Below, in pieces: positions 36,249-49,735 of a stretch of 64,000 nucleotides of DNA. The notes beneath the pieces were generated by a model that was given only the letters and a program-made list of their open reading frames with translations, searched no databases and had not been told where the DNA came from. Location: the NCBI RefSeq assembly GCF_032854445.1, contig NC_088300.1, forward strand, positions 17,799,570 through 17,863,569, written 5' to 3'. This DNA is from Liolophura sinensis (taxonomy: Eukaryota > Mollusca > Polyplacophora > Chitonida > Chitonidae). Position numbers and translations under genes: made by a program. Numbering within the stretch: position 1 is the first letter of the stretch; each line of letters begins with the position of its first letter.

Positions 36249-37995
36249 ACCACGTAAAAGAGGGCCTTATTGCAAGAGATTTTGCAATATTTCGTGGCAG
36301 GATATAGGGAATATCATTAACATCAGTAGCGTCGTTTCCTTGACAACAAAGCGGTTATCATCATCTTCCGAAGAGAACAATTCCTTTCACACATCCTACC
36401 AAAATTAAACCCATCTGTTACATATGGCTTTAATATGTCCATTTTCCTCATCGAAAATTATCAGCAAACATTTATAAATATCATATTCTGTTCAGTGAGT
36501 GAGCAAAATTCACTATCAGAATCAGAAATAAAATTTACTTCTAACAATCGGCGGACGTGCGTTGCACATTAACTATTTCCACACTCACACTGAAGTAAAT
36601 GTACACAAGTAAGTGTATGCGTCATTTGGTTGCAATATAGAGCAAACTCATAAAACACACATCAGAATAAATAAATCAGGCATAAACACAAGACAATGTT
36701 ATTTTTACTAACAATGCAATTTTATTTAGAAGTCATAATGTCACCCTGAGAACAGCCAATAATATCATAACAGAAGTTGAATTCAAAATAACCTCCCTCT
36801 TTCTGCTTTTGCCTTGTGAGGTGAGTAACATTAAAAAGTCGGTCTACTGCTAACTGAGCCCTTATCAAGTAAAAACAACTTGTACTGTAACCTTATGTAA
36901 TCAAATAAAAAGCTTTTTGTTAACACTTTATCAATATTAATTTCAAGGTCACACAAGGGCCTAAAATATATAATAAATTTTATATTAAATAAATTTGCTA
37001 AAGATAAAATTACTAAAAGCATATCACAAACTATTCCACATTTTTGAGGAAAGAAATAATTGAATGGATCATGTCATCAGAAACTGACATTATGCTGCTA
37101 TTTCACGCAACATTAACCAGTAGTACACATGCTTTGTCAAATGATGAACTTCAAACCACATCTCAAATGCGCAGATGGCAGCTAACTCGAACTTGAAAAC
37201 TATCAACAGTGACACATCCATGGTAAAAAAAAAAACACTGAAAGACAACAAAATTCCATCACAGTTACCTAATTAAGAACGCAAGTACATTTAATACTAG
37301 GTGTAGGTCAGCAACAGAAGCTCGAAAATGTTAGTAGTACCATCTATCCTATGACAAGTTCCTTGATACGTATTTTAAGACTAAACCAAGATTGACTTTC
37401 AAATCTAGGGAAATCAAAATTTGCTTAAGTCTCTCGCCTAAGGGCACCGATAGGACCATAATCAAGAAGTTTAAAGGTAACAACTTCAGACTAGATGATT
37501 TCAGTGCAACAGCAACAATAAGTAATCACTTGCAAAGTGCTAAAATTCAGTACAGTATTGAATGCATACAATATTGGAAAGTCTTGGAATAAAACTACAA
37601 CATGGAACTCATACAATTAATGGTTATGATCTGCGGAGTGATGTACATTAAATCACTTAAATGGCATTACGCTACAAAAGGTCTTGATGAAATTTTACAA
37701 CCTTTTGCGACACTGAATTCCATCTTTTATTAGATGTAATATAGCATTCCAGATAACTAACCTAATTCTTCCACCTTTTCGGATGTTTGAGGACAATTTT
37801 GAATGTAATTTATCTGCCTTAAAACTTTGATAATGGTGAAAATTTATGTTTAATTGGGTTTGCCAACATCAAGGCTTCACCGAGAAAATCAAGCTTTTAA
37901 GTCTAGATAGAGAAATCTCCTTAGAAAAGGTTTAAAACACCAGGTGAACATGTTAAAAGGTTGAAGAAATATAGGGTAGGCCTACTAGTAACCTG

Positions 37996-38238
37996 GTGAA
38001 ATGCAATGAAAAGAAATTAACCCCATTAGTGGTTATAATATTTGTTTTATTATTTATATACTATATCTATTTGTTTGTAATATGTCCTACTCAGACAAGT
38101 CATACATCTCACGCAGCGGTCTTTGTGCGAGCAAACATCTCAGCAAGCCTCTATGGCACGCGGACCAAGACAGGATTGCACAGCCGTCAGCGCAGGTCTA
38201 GATATTTCAAAGCAAATATCCATCGCAAGAGTTCGTAA
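37996..38238 (+). CDS. Weak candidate small membrane or secreted ORF
   Basis: 80 codons: a basic N-terminus (MKCNEKKL), then a hydrophobic run of about 20 residues (VVIIFVLLFIYYIYLFVI), then a basic tail with RQRRSR. This has the shape of a signal-anchor peptide. The hydrophobic part comes from AT-rich sequence that also resembles the pyrimidine tract before an acceptor (tcctactcag at about 38095), so it may be chance. Family unknown. Confidence 0.15.
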   Translation: MKCNEKKLTPLVVIIFVLLFIYYIYLFVICPTQTSHTSHAAVFVRANISASLYGTRTKTGLHSRQRRSRYFKANIHRKSS

Positions 38239-39754
38239 CATTAACTAGATTTATAACTGTCACAAAAGATGATAAGAACACATTTATTCAAAATAATTCA
38301 ATGAAAAACATCTCAACATGAGGAAACGTGAAGATTTTCTGTGAAAAATTCTTGTGTAAGGTGTTAAACAACAATCAAATCAGAAAATTAAAGTCGTTTA
38401 ATTATTCCACACTTATATATATGTATATATATGTGGTATATTTCTGAGTATGTTTTGTTGTTTCCTGATCAAATACACAGGTGATTAATAAAAATGTTTT
38501 TAAATTGCTGTTTTCACATCGCCCTATTTATAGGTCCTCCATCTATAATATTAGTTGGTTCTTGGTAGGCTACATTGGCCTTCAACTTCGTCTTGAGTCG
38601 ATGAAGCCTGCCACAGGCCAATATGACAGATCTTGGAACTGTAACAAGGCCGATATGAAAACAGCCATTTAATAACATAATATTATAAACCTGTTACAAG
38701 AATAGATTGAGCTAACTAAAAGCTGTGTTGTCAAACCATTACAAATGGTATGGTTTGTAGCTGGTGTACATACATTTAAGTAACTTCATAAACCTGTAAG
38801 GACATAGGTGGACAGGAATTTGACATTTAGTGATTTATACTAAATGAAATAATTTTTCCTTCACCATTACTGATGTTATGAATTTTATGTTTTATATTTT
38901 ACCACAGATTATTGCTTACCCGGTATTAACAATATAATCTACAATATATTACCAACATAATATTAATAATTTTGAAATGTTCAGTTAATTAAAATATGCA
39001 GAAATGATGGAATTTTGTTCAATAAAAATATATTTAGAACTGTACCGTAAAAATGTTCAAGGTTATAGGCCTATACCAGTAAGCAAAGTTAACTACAATG
39101 GGGGATTGACATAGACATGGCCTTGAAATTATTTTATTGACATTGTTTCATTACTATGTCATAACGATAATGCAACATTAAAAACAGTTACAATGAAAAC
39201 TGATACATTTAAGTTGTAACATATAGTAGCCATTGAGCAGACGTTGCGCAACAATTCATTTGTGACACAATGGCTTAAGGTACTTCTTCACACTAGCGCC
39301 ACCTCCTGTGAATAAAAAATATCCCTCCGTCCCATTATTTTCACCATATATTAACTTGGGAGTCCTGAATAAAAACAATTGTTATATTGATACAATAAAA
39401 TCAGTAATTTAATTGCCAGTTGAGCTATTAAAGTGAAGAACTTGGTAAGATGTGTCAAGGAAATATCCATCCATGTTAGACAAACATGTCTACAGATGGT
39501 AATGGTACACCTGCTCTGCACTGATGAAACATGTTGATAAATCACACGTAAATTAAACGCTTCCATTAATAAACCATACACAACTTAAAAATGCCCTTTG
39601 GGATAATAGTCTATACTTGAAATAATAGAAGCTTATAAGTGATTAAATTCACCAAAATTACATTCGGTGAAATGTCAAGGTATAGTACTGGCTGAATATA
39701 TAATTGATAATATAATGGTTAAACTTGTATTTTCTTATAAATACAATGATGCGG

Positions 39755-39756
<2 letters not shown>

Positions 39757-39840
<84 letters not shown>
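39757..39840. repeat. (TA)n microsatellite
   Basis: About 40 TA dinucleotides with one phase slip near 39785. Confidence 0.95.
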
Positions 39841-39844
<4 letters not shown>

Positions 39845-40646
39845 GTAAAACTGTTAACATTACGAATTTATTTAGGTAATACAAAAGTTAATAGAACAAA
39901 AAAAAAAAAATAGCAAACCGTGGATCACATTGAAAACATCTAATTACCCAACTAATTTTTAAAAGGAATTATTTGAAAAGAAAAACACAATATGCACAAT
40001 ATGTAGCCTACATGGACATCGGCTAAGTGAACATTATATATAAATAATATATCATTGATAGGCCTATGAGGACATATTCATGAACTGAATACAATGAACT
40101 GCAAACCGTGGATATCGTTGATAACATCACAACATGCCTAAACATTACCATACTCATCCTAAAAATGAGAATTATTTGAAAAGAAAAAAAAATATATGTA
40201 CACTTACATATTATGCCTACTACATACTACATGCCTACATGTGCCTCAGCACATGTTCAACAGCCATCGTTCCTGTAGTTCGTATTTTGTTGCATCACAA
40301 GTTGTTGTGACGATAAGTGACGTGTGAGATCACACCGTGACGACATCTGGCGACAGGGTGAAGAGGTTGCGGAGTGCAAGTTTCTCTTGATTGCCATCGG
40401 AACATAAACGATGATGGCGTGAATCCCAAAAACATGCTAACCTTGAGGTCAGAAAAAGCCACCTAATGGTTTAGGCAATTTAATCTTACATAACGGTATA
40501 CACAGGGAGATAAGTCAAATCTAACACAAACATGGGAGCAGATTTATAACCTCTTCCCACACATACCCTACAGAGCGAAGTGTCGTAGTTTCTCTCATGA
40601 AATATCCTTTTCCTCTGTTAGCCCGTGGGTCCCTTCACTCAAAAAA

Positions 40647-40774
40647 TCGATCTGTTAATTTTAACAGAAAGTCAGTTGTCTGAGCTAGAATGTATTCTGT
40701 TATTAAAACGTAATATTCTGTCATATTCAACATAATACCCTGTTAGTCTAATACAATCGTTATGCTGAATTAAT
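40647..40774. mobile_element. Left-half MITE copy abutting a SINE (M5)
   Basis: CTGTTAATTTTAACAGAAAG and AGAATGTATTCTGTTATT match the left arm of the copy at 3292. The match runs through the loop to GAATTAAT, then switches abruptly to SINE S5. No right arm follows the SINE. Confidence 0.65.
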
Positions 40775-40900
40775 ATTTATTTGTTTATTTATTTGAATTG
40801 TGTTTTACGCCGTACTCAAGAATATTTCACTTATACGAAGGCGGCCAGCGTTATTGTGGGAGGAAACCGGGCAGAGCCCAGGGGAAACCCACGACCATGC
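40775..40900 (-). mobile_element. Truncated tRNA-derived SINE (S5)
   Basis: ATTTATTTGAATTGTGTTTT then ACGCCGTACTCAAGAATA and the GGCCAGCG/GGAAACCGGGCAG body. It is cut off at CCACGACCATGC before the tRNA-derived head. Confidence 0.75.
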
Positions 40901-40904
40901 ATTG

Positions 40905-41170
40905 AGGTGCATTGGTTTCTCTTGGTATCTATCTGGTTCCCTCTATCAGATAGGTCCCTTCAAAGCTAGACGCCATGGGTCTGTGTGGTTTTCCTTTTGA
41001 GTTATAGACCCTTGCATGCCAAGGTACTGTTTTCTCTCGGGGTCCTCCCCTGCATATACCTAGATGCAATGGTCTTCCTCAGGATCTATATGGTTTCCCT
41101 TGTGAATTAGACCCCTGTATTTGGAAAACTGCAATGGCCTCTCTTGAGGTCTATTCAGTTTCCTCCGACG
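40905..41170. repeat. Degenerate repeat of about 64 bp, 4 copies
   Basis: Recurring TGCAATGGTCTTCCTCAGG, ATCTATATGGTTTCCC and TTAGACCCCTGTAT blocks. Confidence 0.55.
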
Positions 41171-42186
41171 AAAGGGGCTTTTTTTTATTTCTTGTTTGTT
41201 TGTTCTTGTTTTTTGTTGTTGTTATGTTGTTTTTTGGCGGGGAGGGGGGTTGTCCGCGAAAATTTAGTATCCTAATTATTATACTACCTATGTAATTACG
41301 AGCAGCCGGCAAAAAGACAGATATCAGTAGGTCCGGGGCAATACGGTTTTATAATAAGGTGCAACTCTCTACCATCATAATTGTAGTTATCCGAAGCTAG
41401 CCATAACCAACCGGGTAATGTTTATTGCTAATTAAGCTAGTGCACAGCCAGATGAATTTTCTGCGCTATTAACAAACTTTGGTCCACGATACAACCAGAA
41501 TTGGACGTATGGCCAGTTATTTAATAACGCGTTATTTAAGGATAATTAAATCGGTGGTATTATTAGTATGTACGTGTGTCAATTATGGATGGGCTTATAC
41601 ATGAAATATAGATCGTACTGATCTTTATCATAGTATGGCTGTGGTAACATATCTTTGGTGTGAATATCATGGGTTTAGTGCTTGTTAAATGTAAAATCAT
41701 GACGCAAAATACTAGATAATTTAACCAACCCCTCCCCTCCAACTCTCCCTCGCCAATCGCCTACTGCCAGTCACCGGCTGGTTTCACCCATGTATCATGT
41801 AACAATGAATGAAAGAATGGTTATCGTTTAACGCCACATCGGCCATTTTGCAGTCATATCGTGGCGACATGTAATAATGAAATCTGTGCATGCCTGACAT
41901 ACAAGTGGCTATTGCAGACTGAGCAAATGAGCTGTGCATTCGTTCACGTTAAACCATACAGCAAAGCAGTCTATTGCTTGTGTCTTAAACAAGAATGAAT
42001 GGTAATATGGTCTAACGTTACTTCCCCTTTTGGATTTATGTAATATGTAATCGTGAGACAAGACTATTTTCACATTAACAACGGCCCAGACAGAGCCCGG
42101 CAGAAACCAGATATGCCGACGGTCCGAATCCAAACTTAAATCCACAGTTTACAGAGGGTATCGCTCAGTGAAGGTTGAATAGGCCT

Positions 42187-42253
42187 ACCATAAATATTGT
42201 TCGAGTGAGAGGTATCGTGTGTTATCATTTCTACCTCAAACAATATTTATGGT
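42187..42253. other. 67-nt imperfect inverted repeat (hairpin)
   Basis: ACCATAAATATTGTT at the left pairs with AACAATATTTATGGT at the right, and GAGGTA pairs with TACCTC inside, leaving a loop of about 17 nt and a 6-nt bulge. The size fits a miRNA-like hairpin or a small MITE relic. Neither arm matches a miRNA I recognise. Confidence 0.35.
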
Positions 42254-43370
42254 GTTCAATGCTTAGTGCTAATGCAATATAGATATATACGTAAATTAAG
42301 CACATGAAGAATTTCTGCCTCTTTTTTGGCGAACTATATATTGCGCACAAGTGCAACGCCTTGTGATGCGGTCCACAAAGATTTCATAGTGGCTGCATGA
42401 AGAGACAATGAATGTAGCAGACGGCATGTACAAAAGTAGTTCCGGCAAGGTCGTGTAATAGCAAAATGAATAACAAAAGTGATATCTTACTAGTGAAGAT
42501 ATAATTTTTATCAGTGAATTAAATACTGGGATTTTACTGATGTATAAATAATACAATGTTCATAGCACACAAAGGCTAGTCCACAGTGTCACCTACAACA
42601 CATTTGACAACTTGACCAACGAGGACTGCAAAAGTAGTTCAAAATACAGAGAACGAAAAGCATCATTTTATAAACATGAAATCGTTGACTGTGTATAATG
42701 CTTCTTTTAAATACGGTACAAATAACCAATTGTGCAACTCTGTACCATTATATGTACAGATATCATGAGTTTAGGGCTTCCCCTGAATTTCAGTACAGGC
42801 TAATATGTTTGCCATATTTTTCACAGAAACAAAAAAAATGTTAAAAATCATATGGAATTTGTCATGTCACATGACATTTCAAATTCAGCATATAGGCCTA
42901 TAGCCTATGTTTATCTTACACGTAGGCATGCCATACATGTCCCGCACGCACTTACTTAGGCCTACCTAGCTATGACATACCGTATTAAGTCTACATTGAC
43001 ACTTACATCGAACGTTAGTTTAAATTGTATAACACATAAAGTAATTAGTAAATCCCGTTTAATGCTAACCCAATGCTAATTTAAAACACAACACTGCAAT
43101 TCTGTTACACCAGACTGAGACAATTAAATTATTTTTGAAACACCGCCTAATGCTTCGCTTCTGGGGCATAAATTGACCAACCCTAGTACCCAGTTGTCTC
43201 CCCTAGCAAAAAGTCTCCTCCATTTGGAGGAAAGAAGATCGGCGATCTGTCATGGCCCGCATGGACTTGTTGATATCCGTCTGTCGTTTTGGAAACGCAG
43301 AAGTCTCTCGAAGACCTCAAGACATTTGACCGACAGGCGAGCTTTCCAGCACAACCGAACAGAGGGGAAA

Positions 43371-46300
43371 ATGGATAAACCACAGATTATTTCCCATGTT
43401 ATGAAAAGTTTAAATTTCACTCTATTTGATGTGAAATGGATTCCCTGCAGCGCAAAATTTGTCGTACTCGGTAACCATCCGAGAGGAACAGGGGCTTTGA
43501 ACGTTTACGAACTCTCCCATGCGGATTTGAAATCTGTGCTGGAGGTAATGTAATAATTATATGGGACACACGGTGTTAAGTTTTACAGGGTTCAAATTGT
43601 ATTGGTAATTATATTGTAATGGTGAGTTCCAACCTCAAGGAAGGCGCTTCACTGCAGTCACGATTATACAACTACAGGTCCGGTCCTACAGCTGCATGAG
43701 TACAGTATGTAAAGAAGGATAAGGTGGGAAACACAATTTTTACAAATTTTAGAAATAAAGCATTTCTCCTGTGGGTTTACGCTCGTTTGTACTGTATGGT
43801 ACACATATACACGTAGTAGTATGACCATACTTGTAGGATCGATCAAAACCCCTGCATTTCAAAATCATAGGAGGGGACTGCAGGTTTACAAAGAGATATT
43901 CGACTGAAATACTGCTCTAAATGAATTAACTGCGCGAAAGTAACAATGGTAACCTATGAACAGTTTGAGATTGCTCTGAAGTTTGGCAGAATTGTGTTTT
44001 GCTCCGAGGGTCACTAAAGTATATTATCTTACTGAGCCTCCTCACACATGCTACCAGCTTCAGACTGGAAAGTTGTGCTCGCACCTTTCAGTTTAGCCTG
44101 GTTGTGGCTAAAACTGCGCTCTAAATGACACAGAATCACTAAGGAAGCCCATTCCATAATCATGTATTAATCCCCCATGTAGATTAAGGATTCACGCAGT
44201 TAAGTAAGAATACCAATATTTTCAACAATTTCCGATATTCATATGCCTTAACCGTTGAAGAGAAACTGACAGTAACTATAAAGAACCTATGGTATTGAAA
44301 AAAGCTTATTTAAACTGTCAGCTCAATTCAGAGTCTTTAAATATTTGTATTATAAATAACATGAAGTATAGATATTTTAAATTTTTTATTTTGGCTCCTC
44401 TTAACAGAAAGAAAAGTCAGCATCATTGAAATGTGGAACATTTGGTGCTTCTCCCCGAAGCAGTCATCATCTGGCAACTGGAGATTTTGAAGGCAAAATG
44501 CAAATATGGTTTGTAACACTCTGTTTTTGTTGATTCTTTGAGACTTATTATTCCTTAAGGTTTTAATTTTATTTCTGATATTTCATGGTTTGAGCGTATG
44601 ATGGAGTTGCATTGCCACATTATCTTTGATGCATTTGCTGTTTGCAGGAACCTTGAGCAGCCAGAAGTACCTGTTTATTCTGTGAAGGGCCACAAGGAGA
44701 TCATCAATGCCATAGATGGTGTTGGGGGTCTGGGAATCGGGGAGGGGGCGCCAGAGATTGTCTCAGGAAGCAGAGATGGTGCGTCCAAAAAACGGCTATA
44801 CTGCTAAAATAAGAAAATTTTCACAGAATTGAAATTTTGAAAAAAAGAACCAGAAGAAGTACATAATAACAGGCTGCTTTATGCTTATGAGAGTTTTCCA
44901 GTATTTAATACCAGATATGTCACCTGAAGGCAATGTACAAAGAAAGGCAATATTTTATTTTGATAAGATTATTTATGTTTATCTGTGGAGGAGAATCCTT
45001 ATGTTATAGAGAGATTTTTGTGTTTCCGAAAGGCTATTTACTTGGTAATTGGTCCACCCTTGGCTAACTTTCCTGCACCAGTGAAATTATCTTTGTATCA
45101 TAACGAAGTAAGAGTATGTATCAACCCTTCGGTATTTATTGGAGCCCTAAAGATCAGATTCAACTATTGCACTAAAAGCAACACTCTTGCAAGAGCCAGT
45201 CAGTGGTTGTCTCTTGACAGTTGTGATTCAGTGCTCGAATCTAACTCCTGCTGGTTTGGCCACAGATTAAGCTAGCAGATTTCTATTAAAGGGTGATTGT
45301 TTCCCAGCCCATAAACCTCAACACTATTAATTAGATTTTTCCCCAGTTAAATAAATGAATTCAATGTGTATGTGTGTTGGGATCAGGGCAGATGTGCCTG
45401 AACCAAATAATGTAAAAATTTACGTGTATGTTCATTAAGTGAAAATGTGGGAGAGTGGAATAAATTATGTAACTCACCAACTTGTGTATGTTTTTAGGTT
45501 CAGTCAAACCATGTCTGAATTAATCAGTATATCCATGTAGTATCAGTACGCCTGTAAGGTCGTATGTATCTGAACATGAATGATGTGTCTGTGCTTTTTA
45601 GGATCAGTAAAGGTGTGGGATCCTCGTCAGAAGGATGAACCTGTGGCAACCATGGAACCAGGAGAAGGGGAAGCAAAAAGGGACTGTTGGGCTGTAGCTT
45701 TTGGTGAGTTAAAAGGGTGCACACCAAACACATATATGGTCTTCTCAGTCAACCTTGAATTATCAGTATACATGTATGCATTTACATGGATAGTCTTCTG
45801 AAAATGTTTAATTGAAGTATGTTACATGTATGTAGTAAAATTTTTTATTTACACTTGTCAGGTCCTATAAGTTTATAAACTAATTAATTCACTGAAGCAA
45901 ATTTTTCTCCAATATTCTATTCTATAACGAATTCCCAGCGCTCAGCTTGGTACTATAAATGCATGTTATTTACCATATGGTACATTTGCAAATGTAAATT
46001 CTGGTCACATGAATTGGTTTTGTGATCTAATGTAATTTCGTACACTGATCTGTAAATAAGAAGTCATCAGGTTACTCCAAATGTGTAGCAAGTTCTTGAT
46101 TTATTATAGGTTACATTTCATTGTGGATTCTTTCATATTTACCAAACCCATATCACAACAGAAAGTTGATGTGTATCAGACAGTAGCAGTTGATCCAATA
46201 TGAATCCTGCATGTGTTACCCATTGACAGTCCTGTCTGACAACAGGTTGTATATTATTCAATCATCATGTTGCATTGTCTAATTATACTATGTTTTATGG

Positions 46301-47709
46301 TGTTGTCAAAATGTCTTTCTCAATATACAGGTCATGCCTACACACCACATGATCGCTGTGTCTGTGCAGGCTATGATAACGGAGACCTCAAGCTCTTTGA
46401 CCTCAGAACCATGAAACTGCGCTGGGAAACCAATGTTAAAAATGGGGTGAGTCAGGAAACTGCAATTTCTAGTTACGCTATATTTCTGTAGGACCAACGC
46501 CATAGTTTCAGTTTTATTTTAGTTTTCGTTCATTAATGAGCAATTATACACTCACTTGTACTTAGAACCTAACAGGACCTCTTACAGGTAAGGAATGAAT
46601 TGATATGATATAATGCCATGTCAACAGTATTTCAGTCATGTTGTAGCAATTTACTACCACAAGGGAAAATATGTTAGCCCCTAATAGTGTTCATCAAAAT
46701 TTTGCAGAACACCATTTTCAGTTGTGTTGTTTTTCTGCTACATCATTCTTTGAATGTTTTCTTTTGTCTTTGAGTAGATCTGTGGTCTGGAATTTGACAG
46801 AAAAGACATCAACATGAACAAACTAGGGGTGACAACTCTTGAGGCCAAAATCCATGTTTATGACATGCGAACACAGCATCCACAGAAAGGCTTCAGTAGT
46901 GTCAGTGAAAAGGTAATGAACTTCTGTGGTTACTTCCTTCTGTTGTTTTGTATTCATAGCTATTAGAAATTCATTGTAAACAAGTTTGTAATCTGAGGTG
47001 GTGGGAAACAAATTCAGTGGTTTACTACAATATTATCAATGACTGGTCATACACAGTACATGTTTGGGATACACAGTATATGTACATGTACCAGATGGTA
47101 CTAGACAGCCTTATCTCCCCTTGTTTAAGGCACACAAGTCAACAGTCTGGGGTATCCGTCACCTTCCACAGAACAGGGACATTGCCATGACGTTAGGGGG
47201 TTCTGGATCGGTCAATCTATGGAAATAGTAAGTATCCTAATGAACAGCACATCAGTTGTGCCCTAGTTGATAGTGTAATGTTTGACTTTGCACTGAAGCG
47301 AACTACTTGTGTAAAGGATGTTGTAATTGTTGTAAAATGTAATTTTGTTTTGAAAAAATCAAATAACTAAATAAAATTGGCAAGGCCTTACAAAATGATG
47401 GTTATAGACTACTGTTCTCTAGAGTTCGTCTGGTACATTCTTTCTGTGCTTTACCAGAGACTGTTTCCATTGTTTTGTACAAGTACATGTTATGTTTTCA
47501 GTTCATACCCATCCCAGCGTGTGACTACCGACAGTGAGGGGAAGGAAGTTGGTGTGGCCGGTAGCCTCTCCCTCCAGCAGAATGTCACTCTGTCCACACA
47601 GCCCATTAATGCATTTGACTGGAGTCCAGACAAACAGGGCTTGTGTGCCTGCACATCATTTGATCAGACAGTCAGAGTTCTCATAGTAACAGGACTTGGA
47701 AAAATCTGA
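43371..47709 (+). CDS. WDR92: WDR92/DNAAF10 (Monad), WD40-repeat dynein preassembly factor, 8 exons
   Basis: Join of 43371-43544, 44408-44508, 44648-44778, 45602-45703, 46331-46446, 46778-46912, 47130-47227 and 47502-47709. All introns are GT-AG with matching phases (0, 2, 1, 1, 0, 0, 2), giving 354 aa against about 357 in vertebrates. The product is a seven-bladed WD40 propeller. Visible marks are [20 protein letters not shown] at the N-terminus, [87 protein letters not shown] and [16 protein letters not shown] at the end. WDR92 is a cytoplasmic partner of the R2TP/prefoldin-like co-chaperone and is needed to preassemble axonemal dynein arms. The frame is open upstream to an ATG at 43173, but the conserved start is at 43371, after GGGGAAAATGG. 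Two minisatellites follow the stop. Confidence 0.97.
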
Positions 47710-47716
47710 ACATAGC

Positions 47717-48300
47717 CTACACGAACATGTAACCAGTCGATCATTGATATTACCATCCCGGCAGTTAACCAGTAGTTCATCAATATCACAATCCAAGCTG
47801 TCATCCAGGAATTCCATGATACCACCATCCAACATATCAACCAGGACTTCACTGATATCACAATCCAAGCTGTCATCCAGGAATTCCATGGTACCACCAT
47901 TCAACCTGTCAACCAGTAATTCATTGATATCACTACCCAAGGTGTTGTTCAGGAATTCCATGATACCACCATCCAACCTGTCAACCAGTGATTCATTGAT
48001 GTCACAATCCAAGCTGTCGTCCAGGAATTCCATGATACCACCATCCAACCTGTCAACCAGTAATTCATTGATATCACTACCCAAGGTGTTATTCAGGAAT
48101 TCCATGATACCACCATCCAACCTGTCAACCAGTGATTCACTGATGTCACAATCCAAGCTGTCGTCCAGGAATTCCATGGTACCACTATCCAACCTGTCAA
48201 CCAATAATTCATTGATATCACTATCCAAGGTGTCGACTAGCGGTTCCATGATACTACCAGTAAGCAGTGAAACCAGAAGTTCATTTGTATTACCATGGCA
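47717..48300. repeat. 72-bp minisatellite directly after the WDR92 stop, about 8 copies
   Basis: Units of 72 bp share CAGGAATTCCATGATACCAC and ATCCAACCTGTCAACCAG. Two subtypes alternate, CAATCCAAGCTGTC and CTACCCAAGGTGTT, suggesting a 144-bp higher-order unit. The period is divisible by three, so long ORFs run through it on both strands (202 codons plus, 197 minus). It begins within about 30 bp of the WDR92 stop and before any AATAAA, so it probably lies in that 3' UTR. Confidence 0.88.
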
Positions 48301-48918
48301 GTGAATTAATTAGTGGTTATCTGATTCATGTAACTGATATATGCAGTCAGTCAGTACATCATTGATATCACATGCAAACAAACGTCCAGCCAGTCATATA
48401 CTGGTATCACAATACATCTGTGAGTAATGTTTGTTATCATTACCCTTTATATCAAAGTGCCACCAATCAACTAGGATATCGTTAATATCACAGTACTGCT
48501 CCAAACCTGTCATTACAACAACTGATATGACTTAGCCACCATACATTACCAGATCATACCTGGTACAGAACTGCTGTAACTTTAGAACTGGTCAGTGCTA
48601 AACCAGGTATCATGTTAAAATTTGTAAACCAGCATTGATACGAATTAACTCCCGTTTTGATTGATATTACAACTTCTGCTATGAACACAGTCAGCTATTG
48701 AGATTATTATTGCTCTATGACCAATCAGCAGCAGATCATTAGAGACTGTTTCAAGTCTGGTCATAGTGAACAAAATAATAGTTCTGCTTGTCAAATGTGT
48801 ATTTTGGTATTAAGCAACTACAGAAGCTCAGAAGACAAAGCTTGATCGCAAACCTAACACCATGAGGAAGCACCAGTTGAATAACAGCCTCCATAGAGAC
48901 TTCTGAAATATTAGAATG

Positions 48919-49735
48919 CCCAGTACAGACATGATTGATATGGAAATACTGAATACGGACATGGTCAATACAGACATGATTGATATGGAAATGCTGAACA
49001 CGGACATGGTCAATACAGACATGATTGATGTGGAAATGCTGAACACGGACATGGTCAATACAGACATGATTGATATGGAAATGCTGAGCACGGACATGGT
49101 CAATCCAGGCATGATTGATATGGAAATGCTGAACACGGACATGGTCAATCCAGACATGATTGATATGGAAATGCTGAACACGGACATGGTCAATACAGAC
49201 ATGATTGATATGGAAATGCTGAACACGGACATGGTCAATACAGACATGATTCATATGGAAATGCTGAACACGGACATGGTCAATACAGACATGATTGATA
49301 TGGAAATGCTGAGCACGGACATGGTCAATACAGACATGATTCATATGGAAATGCTGAACACGGACATGGTCAATACAGACATGATTCATATGGAAATGCT
49401 GAACACGGACATGGTCAATACAGACATGATTCATATGGAAATGCTGAACACGGACAGAATACAGACATGATTCATATGGAAATGCTGAACACGGACATGG
49501 TCAATACAGACATAGTCAATACAGACATGATTGATATGGAAATGCTGAACACGGACATGGTCAATACAAAGATGATTGATGTGGAAATGTTGAACACGGA
49601 TGTGGTCATTACAGACGTGGTCAATACAGACATGGAAGATGTCAAAGTGGTGAATACAGACATGTTAGATATCAAAGTCTTGGATGCAAACATGATAGAT
49701 GCCAACATGGCCAATACAGACATGGTCAGTTTTAC
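48919..49735. repeat. 45-bp minisatellite, about 16-18 copies, in the probable WDR92 3' UTR
   Basis: Units of 45 bp, such as AACACGGACATGGTCAATAC followed by AGACATGATTGATATGGAA. The plus frame reads as a 15-residue repeat, NTDMVNTDMIDMEML. A 4-bp loss near 49455 shifts the frame, so the open run breaks into two ORFs (48916-49470 and 49467-49802). This argues against selection for coding. Units decay after about 49600. Confidence 0.9.

Noticed and set aside
43173..43370. In-frame N-terminal extension of WDR92
   Set aside because: The conserved protein begins at 43371 with a good start context; the extension looks like 5' UTR.
47656..48249. Minus-strand 197-codon ORF over the end of WDR92
   Set aside because: Reads the 72-bp minisatellite backwards and overlaps a well-supported WDR92 exon.
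48751..49434. Minus-strand 227-codon His-rich repeat ORF
   Set aside because: Opposite-strand reading of the 45-bp minisatellite; no independent coding signs.
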